A stretch of 64,000 nucleotides of DNA from Litorimonas sp051251645 (GCA_051251645.1 JBPOEY010000001.1:744001-808000); one strand, 5' to 3'. Shown: positions 17,763 through 26,068, numbered from the stretch's first letter. Program-made: numbers and translations. Notes: a model not told the origin generated them from the sequence alone.

Positions 17763-18287
17763 ATGCCAACACTTATGACTCCTAAATCCAGAATCCCAAC
17801 AATCGAGGTTCCCCTCGTGTCAGGTGGATTGTTCAATATGGCCGAAGCCAGCCCAGAGAACTTTCAAATCATCGTGGCTTACCGGGGTCTTCACTGCCCG
17901 AAATGTAAGGCGCAATTGCAAGCAATTGAGCCGCTTGTGGCCGATATTCGCGCGGATGGTCACGATATTGTCGCTGTGTCGATGGACTCAGAAGAGCGGG
18001 CGCAGCAGGCGAAAGAAGATTGGGGCCTTAATGACCTTCCTGTTGCACATAGTTTGGAGCTTCTGGACGCCAAATCGCTCGGCTTATTTATATCCGACTC
18101 GATTTCCGACAAAGAGCCACATATTTTCAGTGAGCCGGGCGTGTTCGTCGTTCGCCCTGACGGAACACTTTATGCTGAAGTTATTCAAAATACGCCGTTT
18201 GGACGCCCCGATATGGAAGACCTCGTCAACGGTCTAAATTATGTCGTGAAGAACGATTATCCGACGCGGGGCACGTCTGTCGCTTAA
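17763..18287 (+). CDS. Peroxiredoxin-like (AhpC/TSA fold) protein with CPKC site
   Basis: A 174-residue thioredoxin-fold protein of the peroxiredoxin-like family. The redox site is YRGLHCPKCKAQL with C45 and C48, replacing the TxxC of true peroxiredoxins by CxxC, then a VSMDSEERAQQAKEDW segment typical of AhpC/TSA members. The cis-proline turn EPGVFVVRPDGTLY is present. It is likely a cytoplasmic thiol-disulfide or peroxide-reducing enzyme; the substrate is unknown. The stop overlaps that of folC, which converges on it. Confidence 0.8.
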   Translation: MPTLMTPKSRIPTIEVPLVSGGLFNMAEASPENFQIIVAYRGLHCPKCKAQLQAIEPLVADIRADGHDIVAVSMDSEERAQQAKEDWGLNDLPVAHSLELLDAKSLGLFISDSISDKEPHIFSEPGVFVVRPDGTLYAEVIQNTPFGRPDMEDLVNGLNYVVKNDYPTRGTSVA

Positions 18288-19597
18288 GCGTTTTCTGCTA
18301 ACACTTGCCCCGCCAAATATAGCGATCCACAAATCAGGATTCGCGGCGGGGTTATGTGCTTTTGCGCTGTGAGGCGAGACAGAGCTTCGCCCATGCTGAC
18401 CGCCTTTTGCATCGCGTCGGTCAGATTATTGCCAATGACCGTGGACAACCCCCGTGTTTCGGCTAGTTCGACCAAAACATCGGGCGACAGGCTGGCGTGG
18501 TCAGGAATACTCACCGCGACGAGCCCGGCGGCTAATCCCTCAAAATAATCCAAAAACGCACTCGCGTTCTTATTGGCTAAGATGCCCATAATCAGGATCA
18601 ACGGTCGTGGTGAGCGAGCTTCCAACGTTGCCATATGTGCGGATAGCGCTTGCGCAGCATGTGGATTATGCCCGCCATCAAGCCAGACTTCGGCGCCCCC
18701 GTCCGCTGCAATATCGACAAGTGAACCGGTCATGAGCGGCTGCATACGCGCAGGCCAAGTCGCCGCACCGAGCCCCGTCGCGATATCATCGGGGGAGACC
18801 CCTAGCGCGCGGGCAACCGCGATAGCCAACCCTGCATTCATAATCTGATGATCGCCCGCGAGGGCAGGTAAGGGCAGATCGAGTAACGCGTTATCGGTTT
18901 CAAATAACAAACGTCCCTGCTGCTCATAGGCGCGGAAATCTTGACCCCAACTTTGGATCGGTGCGTCTGCTTTTCTGGCTTCGACGTCTAAAACAGCGTC
19001 GACCAGTTCATGTTGGGGACCGGTAAAGACAGGGACACCCGATTTGATAATACCCGCCTTCTCACGCGCTATGCCGGCCAAATCCCGGCCTAGAAATTCT
19101 GCATGGTCATAATCAATTGGCGTGATGGCGCAGACGCGCGGGGTAAACACATTGGTTGCGTCATAGCGTCCGCCCAGCCCGACTTCGATAATGGCATAGT
19201 CCGCGTCATGTTCGGAAAAAGCGAGGAAGGCCGCCGCTGTTGTGGCCTCAAAAAATGACAAGGGCGCACCGTCATTCGCGTTACGAACCCGGTGCAGCAC
19301 ATCGATGAGGGTCGCGTCGTCAATCACTTCACCGGCGAGCACAATCCGTTCATTGAAGCGGACAAGGTGAGGCGAGGTATAGACGTGCACACGCGCACCA
19401 GACGCCTCCAGCATGGCGCGGAGCTGAGCCACAGTCGAGCCTTTGCCATTGGTGCCCGCAATATGGATGCTGGGTGGCAATCGGTCTTGTGGGCGGCCCA
19501 AGGCCTCGAGAACGCCTTCGATCCGCGACAGGCCGAGATCAATTTTTCGGGGGTGGAGCCGCCGGAGTTCTTCCAGCGCCGTCTCTAAAGCGCTCAC
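18284..19597 (-). CDS. folC: Bifunctional dihydrofolate/folylpolyglutamate synthase FolC
   Basis: A 437-residue Mur-ligase-family enzyme that adds glutamate to dihydropteroate and to reduced folates. The P-loop HIAGTNGKGSTVAQL lies at about 45-59, and the conserved TSPHLVRFNERI at about 77-88. The Mur-ligase central motif EVGLGGRYDATN and the C-terminal DGGHNPHA follow. It overlaps accD by 4 bases, the standard alphaproteobacterial accD-folC pair. Confidence 0.96.
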   Translation of the reverse strand: MSALETALEELRRLHPRKIDLGLSRIEGVLEALGRPQDRLPPSIHIAGTNGKGSTVAQLRAMLEASGARVHVYTSPHLVRFNERIVLAGEVIDDATLIDVLHRVRNANDGAPLSFFEATTAAAFLAFSEHDADYAIIEVGLGGRYDATNVFTPRVCAITPIDYDHAEFLGRDLAGIAREKAGIIKSGVPVFTGPQHELVDAVLDVEARKADAPIQSWGQDFRAYEQQGRLLFETDNALLDLPLPALAGDHQIMNAGLAIAVARALGVSPDDIATGLGAATWPARMQPLMTGSLVDIAADGGAEVWLDGGHNPHAAQALSAHMATLEARSPRPLILIMGILANKNASAFLDYFEGLAAGLVAVSIPDHASLSPDVLVELAETRGLSTVIGNNLTDAMQKAVSMGEALSRLTAQKHITPPRILICGSLYLAGQVLAENA

Positions 19598-20484
19598 GCG
19601 GAGATTGGCTCCGGTGCGGGCTCAACGGTAAGCGTGTGATCCTTTTGCATGAGCACAGCGATCAGTTTTGCCAAAGTGGCGCGCAAGTCACTTCGTGGCA
19701 CAACCTTATCGACCATGCCTTTTTCTTCCAAATATTCTGCGCGCTGAAAACCTTCGGGGAGTTTTTCGCGAATGGTTTCTTCAATCACACGCGGCCCGGC
19801 AAAGCCAATCATGGCCCCCGGTTCGGCTAAATGGACATCGCCCAACATGGCGTAACTTGCCGTCACGCCGCCCGTTGTCGGGTCGCAGAGAACGACAATA
19901 TAAGGTAATCCGGCTTCACGGAGGCGCTGCACGGCGATCGTTGTGCGCGGCATTTGCATCAGGCTGAGCGCGCCTTCTTGCATCCGCGCGCCGCCCGCGG
20001 CTGTAAACACGATCAGCGGTAAGCCTTTCTCTAGCGCGATATTGGCGGCAGCGATAAAGCCTTCGCCCGCCGCCATGCCCAGTGAACCGCCCATAAAGGC
20101 AAAGTTCTGCACCAGAACTGTTGCGCCCACACCATGAATCGTGCCGACACCGATGCTCATCGCATCATCATTGCCAGTTTTAGCACGCGCTTTTTTCAAG
20201 CGGTCCGTATATTTTTGATCATCTTTGAACTTTAGCGGATCCGCGACGACACGCGGTGTTGGAAAACTCTCATAGTTTCCGTCATCAAACGTGTAACCAA
20301 ACCGAAGTTCGGGACCGATCCGCATATGGTGACCGCCTGGCGTGACGTGCAGCAAACCGGGCAGGTCAGCCGCGAAGATCATCTCGCTCGTCTTTGGGCA
20401 TTTGAGCCACAAATTGTCGGGCGTATCCCGTTTTGTGAAAATTGATTTCACGCCGGGAGGAGTTAATTTGGTCAACCAGTTCAT
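19594..20484 (-). CDS. accD: Acetyl-CoA carboxylase carboxyltransferase subunit beta, without zinc ribbon
   Basis: A 296-residue AccD subunit, which transfers carboxyl from carboxybiotin to acetyl-CoA for malonyl-CoA synthesis. The crotonase-like core is intact (VFTAAGGARMQEG, DPTTGGVTASYAMLGD, GFAGPRVI). The N-terminal zinc ribbon of E. coli AccD, with four cysteines, is reduced to one (C29 in WLKCPKTSEMIF), as in many alphaproteobacteria. The ATG at 20484 gives the family N-terminus MNWLTKLTPPGVKSIF; a longer frame to 20532 has no support. Confidence 0.95.
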   Translation of the reverse strand: MNWLTKLTPPGVKSIFTKRDTPDNLWLKCPKTSEMIFAADLPGLLHVTPGGHHMRIGPELRFGYTFDDGNYESFPTPRVVADPLKFKDDQKYTDRLKKARAKTGNDDAMSIGVGTIHGVGATVLVQNFAFMGGSLGMAAGEGFIAAANIALEKGLPLIVFTAAGGARMQEGALSLMQMPRTTIAVQRLREAGLPYIVVLCDPTTGGVTASYAMLGDVHLAEPGAMIGFAGPRVIEETIREKLPEGFQRAEYLEEKGMVDKVVPRSDLRATLAKLIAVLMQKDHTLTVEPAPEPISA

Positions 20485-20577
20485 AGGTACCTTATGCTGC
20501 GATTTGGCGCACGGGGCAAGCTGACGGTGCAATCGTCATTCGCTTGCGTCAGCCGCGCAATGCCTTAATCGAGCCCT

Positions 20578-21114
20578 ATGTCGTCTGTGATGAAAGGCCT
20601 GATCCCGCTCGCCCTCTTTGCTGTGATGGGCATTTTTCTGGCCATTGGGCTGACACGCGATCCCTCAAAACTCCCGTCTGAGTTAATCAACCGACCTTTA
20701 CCGACGTTTGAGATGGAAACACTTTCGGGTGAGCCGGTTGTGACGGCTGATTTAGTCGGTGAGGTTGCACTCCTCAATGTGTTTGGCTCATGGTGCGTCG
20801 CTTGCCTGACAGAACATCCGCTCTTGATGGAATTGGCTGAGCGCGACACCGTGAAGATCGTTGGCGTGAATTGGCGTGATACGCGAGTTAAGGCCGAGCG
20901 CTGGTTGACCCGTTATGGAAATCCTTACGGGACAATCATCTTTGATGCGGACTCGCTGCTCGCGATTGATCTTGGTGTAACCGGCGCGCCAGAGACGTTT
21001 GTCATCGATCGTCAGGGGCAAATTCGATACAAACATACCGGTCCGATTACCGAAGACGTCTGGACGGAGAGCCTGCGCCCACTCATCAACATTCTCAATG
21101 CCGAAACCCCCTAG
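20578..21114 (+). CDS. Thiol:disulfide oxidoreductase of the CcmG/DsbE type
   Basis: A 178-residue membrane-anchored periplasmic thioredoxin. One helix at about 6-25 is followed by a redoxin domain with the site FGSWCVACLTEH (C73, C76) and the conserved GAPETFVID cis-proline segment. In cytochrome c maturation CcmG reduces apocytochrome; no other ccm genes are nearby, so the role is inferred from family. WCVAC departs from the usual WCxPC, which may alter redox potential. It is divergent from accD. Confidence 0.88.
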   Translation: MSSVMKGLIPLALFAVMGIFLAIGLTRDPSKLPSELINRPLPTFEMETLSGEPVVTADLVGEVALLNVFGSWCVACLTEHPLLMELAERDTVKIVGVNWRDTRVKAERWLTRYGNPYGTIIFDADSLLAIDLGVTGAPETFVIDRQGQIRYKHTGPITEDVWTESLRPLINILNAETP

Positions 21115-21150
21115 CCCCACGACCCAAGCCTCGCTATAGCGCCGCGACTA

Positions 21151-21227
<77 letters not shown>

Positions 21228-21321
21228 TTCCTTATTCACTAAGATGTTCAGTGCTTCTCTAAGGTGAGATGTATGTGTTTTACCCTATTGAGCCGTCGAT
21301 AAGAGCGGATTCGGGAAACAA

Positions 21322-21356
21322 AGAGGGCCGGTATGTAAACATACCGGCCCTCTCTT
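21322..21356. terminator. Strong bidirectional terminator hairpin
   Basis: Arms at 21322-21335 and 21340-21353 (beginning agagggccgg) form a 14-bp perfect stem with a 4-base loop. The plus-strand tail is cttatt and the minus-strand tail is tttgttt. It can end both the tRNA-Arg transcript and the minus-strand membrane protein gene starting beyond 21442. Confidence 0.85.
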
Positions 21357-21441
21357 ATTGATTGTCTAAGCGTTTCCTGATTGGTCGTTGCCAAATAAGA
21401 AACCCGTTACTTGATCGCGGCAATTAGACCTTAATTGCGGG

Positions 21442-21762
21442 CTATGCTTTGGACGGCATAATCCGTTCGACCAAGGTCCGCACAATGGCCATGACTGAGG
21501 CTCCCCCGAACACAGCGCCAAGGCTAACGAGGATTGCGCCTAGATATGTCCCGATAGCAGGAATACCGTTTAGCGAAGCTGCGCCGCCGACCATTAAGAA
21601 GACGGCCGCAATAATCACGCCCCGACGGTGATCCCCATCTAAGAACCATCCACTGGCGAGTCCAAGAACGGCGAGAATGGCCGGATCATATCCGGTATCA
21701 ACAAAACTCAAAGCCACGGCGACGAGTGCACTCACCAGCCATACAATTTTAGCAATAGACAA
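21442..21762 (-). CDS. Small integral membrane protein, unknown
   Basis: A 106-residue protein with four hydrophobic segments (about 5-20, 26-40, 49-63, 70-92) and short connecting loops, one with the polar run DGDHRRG. I choose TTG at 21762 because AAGGGGA stands 5 bases upstream; the ATG at 21810 in the same frame lacks any ribosome-binding site and would add 16 polar residues. No family recognised. It is monocistronic, between a terminator and a 225-base gap. Confidence 0.6.
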   Translation of the reverse strand: MSIAKIVWLVSALVAVALSFVDTGYDPAILAVLGLASGWFLDGDHRRGVIIAAVFLMVGGAASLNGIPAIGTYLGAILVSLGAVFGGASVMAIVRTLVERIMPSKA

Positions 21763-21900
21763 GATATTCCCCTTTATGTGAACCGCGCACATTTTTTGTG
21801 CGTCAGACATAAAAATGTTAACAGAAATTAACGAAGAGTCAAATTGTCACACCAAATGGCATCGTTGTCATAACCAAACTTAAGGTCCCATCGCCTCTAC

Positions 21901-21955
21901 TGGCCTCACCCGCTTATCTGCGGGTTCGAAACAATTTCGGGAGGAGGCCACTTTT
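21901..21955 (+). terminator. Three-way-junction hairpin with T-run on the plus strand
   Basis: The outer stem tggcctc/gaggcca (21901-21907, 21944-21950) encloses two hairpins, acccgc/gcgggt (21908-21925) and cgaaa/tttcg (21927-21939), followed by cttttt. It would terminate a plus-strand transcript, yet both flanking genes are on the minus strand. A small RNA starting in 21820-21895 would explain it; the rest of the 225-base gap shows nothing else recognisable. Confidence 0.5.
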
Positions 21956-21987
21956 TGGCGCTGAAACGCGGTGCCTTCGCTGAGCTC

Positions 21988-22599
21988 TTACAATGGCCGT
22001 GGGCTGTCGTGAAAGACTTCGCGCATCAAGGGCACGAAGCTATCCAAACTATCGACTTCGAAGTCTGGATCAAACGCGGGCGCGTCCCATTCATCGACAA
22101 GTTTAACGGCCAGGGGATACCAACTCTCTCCTTCCCATTGTTTGCGGAGGTCTGTCGGTGCGCCCAGATAGTGATAGTAATGTTCGCCTTGGAATGCTTG
22201 GTGATTGTAAATCACGTGGTAGCTATCTTCGCTAATATAAGGGCGCATCATTTCCGCCGCGATGGGGCCGTGGTTAGGCACATTGATGACTTTGGCGATG
22301 TCGTGGCAGAGCGCGATGACGATCTGTTCTGTGGTTGCGCCGGCACGCCGAGCGAGTGTCCCACACATCAGCGCGTGTTGAAGCTGGTCACATGCAAAAC
22401 CCAGTGTCGCGTCTTCGAGTTGCCGTAACATGCCGATGAAGCGATCTGCGGTTTTGCTAAATTCGTCTTTATGTGCCGCCCCGATGATTTTCCAATCGTC
22501 CAGCGAGCCATCTTGCATGCGTGTAAATCTGGCCTGTTGGCCGTCTGAGCTGGCGTCTACCTTCATCACGTTTTCCATGACGTCCATATCAACTTTCAC
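21988..22599 (-). CDS. HD-domain protein resembling PhnZ-type diiron oxygenases
   Basis: A 203-residue HD-fold protein. Likely metal ligands are H75 (DQLQHALMCG), H99-D100 (ALCHDIAK), H110, H133 and a C-terminal aspartate (D169 or D172). The core pattern QLxHxLxCxxxAxRxGAxxE recalls the mixed-valent diiron oxygenase PhnZ, but the substrate residues of PhnZ (Tyr24, Glu27) are not preserved at the matching place (ATLGFACDQLQH). An HD phosphohydrolase is the alternative. It is the last gene of a five-gene minus-strand operon and overlaps the thioesterase gene by 4 bases. Confidence 0.75.
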   Translation of the reverse strand: MKVDMDVMENVMKVDASSDGQQARFTRMQDGSLDDWKIIGAAHKDEFSKTADRFIGMLRQLEDATLGFACDQLQHALMCGTLARRAGATTEQIVIALCHDIAKVINVPNHGPIAAEMMRPYISEDSYHVIYNHQAFQGEHYYHYLGAPTDLRKQWEGESWYPLAVKLVDEWDAPAFDPDFEVDSLDSFVPLMREVFHDSPRPL

Positions 22600-23024
22600 C
22601 GTGCAATCTCTCCAAGCTTTGTTCGCATTATATCAGAAATTTGTGTGGGCCGCCGCGTTTTTTCATCGACGTAAACATGCACGAAATGGCCGCGTGCGGC
22701 GGCGGTTTCGCCCTGTCCAAAAAGCCCGATTTCATAGCGCACTGAACTGCCCCCGATTTTGGTCACGCGAAGGGCGGCCGTGATCGGTTCCGGGAAAGTG
22801 AGCGGCGCGAAGTAAGCGCATCCCGTTTCAACGACGAGGCCTATGGTCTCGCTTTCGCCAATTTCGAGAAGCCCATTTTCGATCAGCCAACGGTTCACGA
22901 CCGTGTCGAAATACGCATAATAGACCGCATTATTGATGTGACCATAGACGTCATTGTCATTCCACCGCGTCGGCAGTTCAAGCGCGTAAGCGTAGTCTGC
23001 GCGCGTGTCGGGCTGTATCCTCAC
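22596..23024 (-). CDS. Hot-dog acyl-CoA thioesterase (4-HBT family)
   Basis: A 142-residue single hot-dog domain. The motif RWNDNDVYGHINNAVYYAYFD (20-40) carries the catalytic aspartate and the GHINN helix start of 4-hydroxybenzoyl-CoA thioesterase-type enzymes. It probably hydrolyses an acyl-CoA produced in the same operon; the acyl group cannot be read. Overlaps of 4 bases on both sides show coupling. Confidence 0.88.
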   Translation of the reverse strand: MRIQPDTRADYAYALELPTRWNDNDVYGHINNAVYYAYFDTVVNRWLIENGLLEIGESETIGLVVETGCAYFAPLTFPEPITAALRVTKIGGSSVRYEIGLFGQGETAAARGHFVHVYVDEKTRRPTQISDIMRTKLGEIAR

Positions 23025-24157
23025 GCGATGGTTTCGTAAATTTTGACGATGTCCGCGCGGGTCATCTCGCGCGGGTTATTGCGAAGCACCCGCTCCTTGA
23101 GGATCGCGTCATCGGCCATCATGGGGATGGCGTCATCAGTGATATTGACGTCCCGAAGGCGGCGTTGAACTTTCGTGTCGTCTTGGAGCCGTAGGATTTC
23201 GTCGATCAGAGCCGCAGGTGTGTCGCCAACGCCAAGATCAGAGGCAATCTCGCCGTACCAGCGTTTCGCGCGATCTTCTTGCGCGTTGAATTTCATCACC
23301 TCGACCATAACGAGCGAATTGGAGAGCCCATGCGGAACATGAAAGAATCCGCCAAGTGGATAGGCCAGTCCGTGAACGGCGCCGACAGGCGCATTGCTGA
23401 ACGCTTGTCCGGCCAGCATCGCGCCGATCAGCATATCATTGCGCGCGTCCACGTCGTCGGGCGTGTTGACAGCGCGGCCAATCGCGCGGGTCAGTTTGCG
23501 AAGGGCCGAGAGGCCGATCGCATCGCTAATCGGGTTTTTGCGGTGAACGGAGGTATAGGCCTCAATCGCGTGGACCATCGCGTCAATGCCTGTGGCCGCC
23601 GTGATGTGCGCAGGCAGGCCGAGGGTGAGGTTTGCATCGAGCAACACGCGATCAGCATAAAGGGGATCAGAAACGACCGCGTTCTTTGAACCTTCCCCCG
23701 TCGTGATAATGGCGACATTGGTAACTTCGCTGCCTGTGCCGGAGGTCGTCGGGATCAGCAGGAGCGGCAAGCGCGGCCCTTGCGCGACATCGACACCGTA
23801 AATTTGTGGGAGTGTGACGTCATTGTCGGCGAGAAAGGCGATGACTTTGGCCGTGTCCATCGGCGAGCCGCCGCCAAATCCAATCACAAGTCCTGCGCCA
23901 AATTGTTTGACCGCTACTGCACCCGCTATGACGATATGGTCAGGCGGATCAGCGACGACATCGTCGAAAATCATGAGCTCATAACCTGCGTCTTGCAGGG
24001 CCGCGAGACCCGCATCCATGAGGCCGAGGCCGCGCACGCCTTTATCGGTGATAATCGCGATTTTCTTATTAAGCGATAAGCCCGCAACATGGGCGTCAAG
24101 GCGTGCTGTGCCGCCGGCTTCAATACGAATGTCGGCAACGGTTTTGAACGACTGCAT
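23021..24157 (-). CDS. Iron-containing alcohol dehydrogenase
   Basis: A 378-residue group III alcohol dehydrogenase. NAD-binding GGGSPMDTAK is at 95-104 and TTSGTGSEVTN at 137-147. The metal ligands D192, H196, H262 and H276 match the FucO pattern. It oxidises an alcohol or reduces an aldehyde in the cytoplasm; the substrate is unknown. Third from last in the five-gene operon, overlapping the thioesterase gene by 4 bases. Confidence 0.93.
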   Translation of the reverse strand: MQSFKTVADIRIEAGGTARLDAHVAGLSLNKKIAIITDKGVRGLGLMDAGLAALQDAGYELMIFDDVVADPPDHIVIAGAVAVKQFGAGLVIGFGGGSPMDTAKVIAFLADNDVTLPQIYGVDVAQGPRLPLLLIPTTSGTGSEVTNVAIITTGEGSKNAVVSDPLYADRVLLDANLTLGLPAHITAATGIDAMVHAIEAYTSVHRKNPISDAIGLSALRKLTRAIGRAVNTPDDVDARNDMLIGAMLAGQAFSNAPVGAVHGLAYPLGGFFHVPHGLSNSLVMVEVMKFNAQEDRAKRWYGEIASDLGVGDTPAALIDEILRLQDDTKVQRRLRDVNITDDAIPMMADDAILKERVLRNNPREMTRADIVKIYETIA

Positions 24158-24160
24158 GGA

Positions 24161-25147
24161 TCAAGCCTCCATATCGGGATCGGTCATCGTCAGAATGACT
24201 TTGCCCATCGCCCTACGTTGCGTCAGCGCATCGAACGCATCAGCAAAGTCACCCAGCGCATAATGGCCGGAAATATGCGGCGTGATTGTGCCGTCTTTGA
24301 GCATCCCCCTCAACGCGCCTACGTTTTTGATATGTTCCTTGGTCTCCCGCTGTGTCCACGCGCCCCAGAAGACACCGCGAATATCAATCGATTTTAAGAG
24401 CGCGAGATTGAGCGGTATGGCGGGTATATCGCCCCCTGCAAATCCAATAACCAGGTAACGCCCGCCCCAGTTCATGGCGCGCATGGCGGGTTCAGAAAAC
24501 TTATCTCCCACGGGATCATAAATTACGTCCGCGCCGCCTAAGGCTTTGATGGCGGCTTTTAGGTCTGTGTCGCCCGAATAGTTGATGCCATCATCCGCAC
24601 CATGTGCGCGGCACATCGCTAATTTTTCATCTGTGCTGGCACAGGCGATGACACGAGCGCCCATGGCCTTGCCAAGTTGAACGGCGGCGAGACCGACACC
24701 GCCGGCTGCGCCTAATACCACCAGCGTTTCACCTGCTTGCAGCTGGGCACGTTGTTTCAAAGCATAAAGCGATGTTCCATATGTCAGAACAAGCCCCGCC
24801 GCGATATCGAAAGGAAGCGTTCCAATGGGGCTGACGAATTGAACGGGCGAGACAATTTCAGTCGCAAACGCGCCGATCTGTCCGAGATAGGCGACCCGGT
24901 CACCGACCGAGAGATGAGAGACATCGTCTGCGACCTCAGTGATAATTCCAGCCGCTTCGCCGCCGGGGATGAAGGGGAAGGGCGGGCGGACTTGGTATTT
25001 TCCCTCCACCATCAATATGTCAGGGAAATTGATCCCGGCGGCCTTGATCGCAATGCGAACATGACCGGGCTTCATCAGGTCCGGTTCCACTGTTTCGACA
25101 TGATGTTGGTGATAATCTTTGAAGGCGTGAACGCGGAGGGCTTTCAT
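24161..25147 (-). CDS. Zinc-independent MDR oxidoreductase (NADPH:quinone oxidoreductase-like)
   Basis: A 328-residue medium-chain reductase of the QOR subgroup. The NADPH-binding VLGAAGGVGLAAVQL is at 144-158. The zinc-binding cysteines of classical alcohol dehydrogenases are absent, so it reduces quinones, enones or enoyl thioesters rather than oxidising alcohols. Its start overlaps the TIGR03084 gene by 4 bases and it ends 3 bases before the iron alcohol dehydrogenase. Confidence 0.9.
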   Translation of the reverse strand: MKALRVHAFKDYHQHHVETVEPDLMKPGHVRIAIKAAGINFPDILMVEGKYQVRPPFPFIPGGEAAGIITEVADDVSHLSVGDRVAYLGQIGAFATEIVSPVQFVSPIGTLPFDIAAGLVLTYGTSLYALKQRAQLQAGETLVVLGAAGGVGLAAVQLGKAMGARVIACASTDEKLAMCRAHGADDGINYSGDTDLKAAIKALGGADVIYDPVGDKFSEPAMRAMNWGGRYLVIGFAGGDIPAIPLNLALLKSIDIRGVFWGAWTQRETKEHIKNVGALRGMLKDGTITPHISGHYALGDFADAFDALTQRRAMGKVILTMTDPDMEA

Positions 25148-25950
25148 GATTCAACCTTAGCTATTGATCGTGTCCCAATGGTGGGCGGTGTTTCCGGCGG
25201 GCCCGCAAAACATTGTGCGATCCGCATCCAGTGTTCGGCGGTTTCACCCGTTGTCTTCAGCGCGATGTCGGCATCGCCGATGTTTCGACACTGTGTCACA
25301 ACTTGACTGAAATCTTCCGCCGGGCCGTCAATGCGGTTGTTCTCTTGCGGTTCATTCCATTCCCAGATTGCCCCGCTCGGCGCGATGAGGCGGACATAGG
25401 GTTTGGGCGTGGGCGGCGCTAAGCCATTGACCTTGAAGCTCCAGCTATAGGTCGTGACCCCAATATGCGCGACGTTTTTCAATCGGGCTGCATTGATACG
25501 CTCCACGCCGAGGACGTCATATATGGCTTGGGCATGGGCCCAATGTTCCATTTGTCGCGCAATGATGCAGGATCGCACGGACATGTCGGGACCAAACCAC
25601 TTCGTTCGACCCTCTGGGTCTGCGGCTGCGAAACGGCCCGCCATGTCAGGATAGAATTGTGCCCACGCCGCATAGGTCTTAAACGCGGGCGTTTCGCCAA
25701 ACCAGGCGCGTTGTAGCGGGCGATGCCCCTTGGCCATATCCGGCAGGATTTTGCCACAAAAAGCCGCGAATGCCTCATCCCCTTTGAGCGCATCATCTGC
25801 CGCAATATTGAACAGGTGTAAGTGTTCAATGATCTCCCCAACTGTCCAACCCTTGAACGCTGTGACGCGATTAAAATCGGCAGGAGAGAGGTCGGTCAGC
25901 AACGCGTTGATCGCGTCGCATTCGGCTTGGAAGTCATGAGCAGCTTGCAT
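25144..25950 (-). CDS. TIGR03084 family (DinB/maleylpyruvate-isomerase-like metal-binding) protein
   Basis: A 268-residue protein of the DinB-like four-helix fold. The N-terminal helix FKGWTVGEIIEHLHLFN carries the first histidine, and the pair in RQMEHWAHAQAIYD matches the metal-binding site seen in this family. Members may be thiol-dependent isomerases or transferases; no activity is established for TIGR03084. I chose ATG at 25950 since MQAAHDFQAE is the usual start; a TTG at 25986 is possible. First gene of the five-gene operon, divergent from recR. Confidence 0.82.
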   Translation of the reverse strand: MQAAHDFQAECDAINALLTDLSPADFNRVTAFKGWTVGEIIEHLHLFNIAADDALKGDEAFAAFCGKILPDMAKGHRPLQRAWFGETPAFKTYAAWAQFYPDMAGRFAAADPEGRTKWFGPDMSVRSCIIARQMEHWAHAQAIYDVLGVERINAARLKNVAHIGVTTYSWSFKVNGLAPPTPKPYVRLIAPSGAIWEWNEPQENNRIDGPAEDFSQVVTQCRNIGDADIALKTTGETAEHWMRIAQCFAGPPETPPTIGTRSIAKVES

Positions 25951-25994
25951 GCATGATGGTGTGGAGAAAGCCCATGCGAAGGTCAATCGCTAGG

Positions 25995-26068
25995 CGGGGT
26001 CTATCGACCATGTGTGGACGCCCTTATGCGGGCAATGACCGCGGTCGGTTGCTTGTAATGAGACCCCG
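25995..26068. other. Structured intergenic element with three hairpins closed by an 8-bp stem
   Basis: A perfect outer stem cggggtct/agaccccg (25995-26002, 26061-26068) encloses a small hairpin (cca/tgg, 26008-26017), gccc/gggc (26020-26033) and the near-palindrome gcaatgaccgcggtcggttgc (26032-26052). It lies between the divergent starts of the TIGR03084 operon and recR. It is not a tRNA: no T-loop or D-loop consensus. RNA leader, operator or mobile palindromic repeat are all possible. Confidence 0.4.

Noticed and set aside
21811..21835. CtrA-type site TTAA-N6-TTAA upstream of the small membrane protein
   Set aside because: Spacing is 6 rather than the required 7 bases, and the gene has no cell-cycle link.
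21955..22428. A plus-strand frame starting with TTG after a GGAGG-like sequence
   Set aside because: The ribosome-binding-site likeness is part of the three-way-junction stem, and the frame is antisense to the HD gene throughout.
25995..26068. tRNA gene suggested by size and cloverleaf shape
   Set aside because: No TTCGA-type T-loop, no D-loop GG, no CCA and no plausible anticodon stem.
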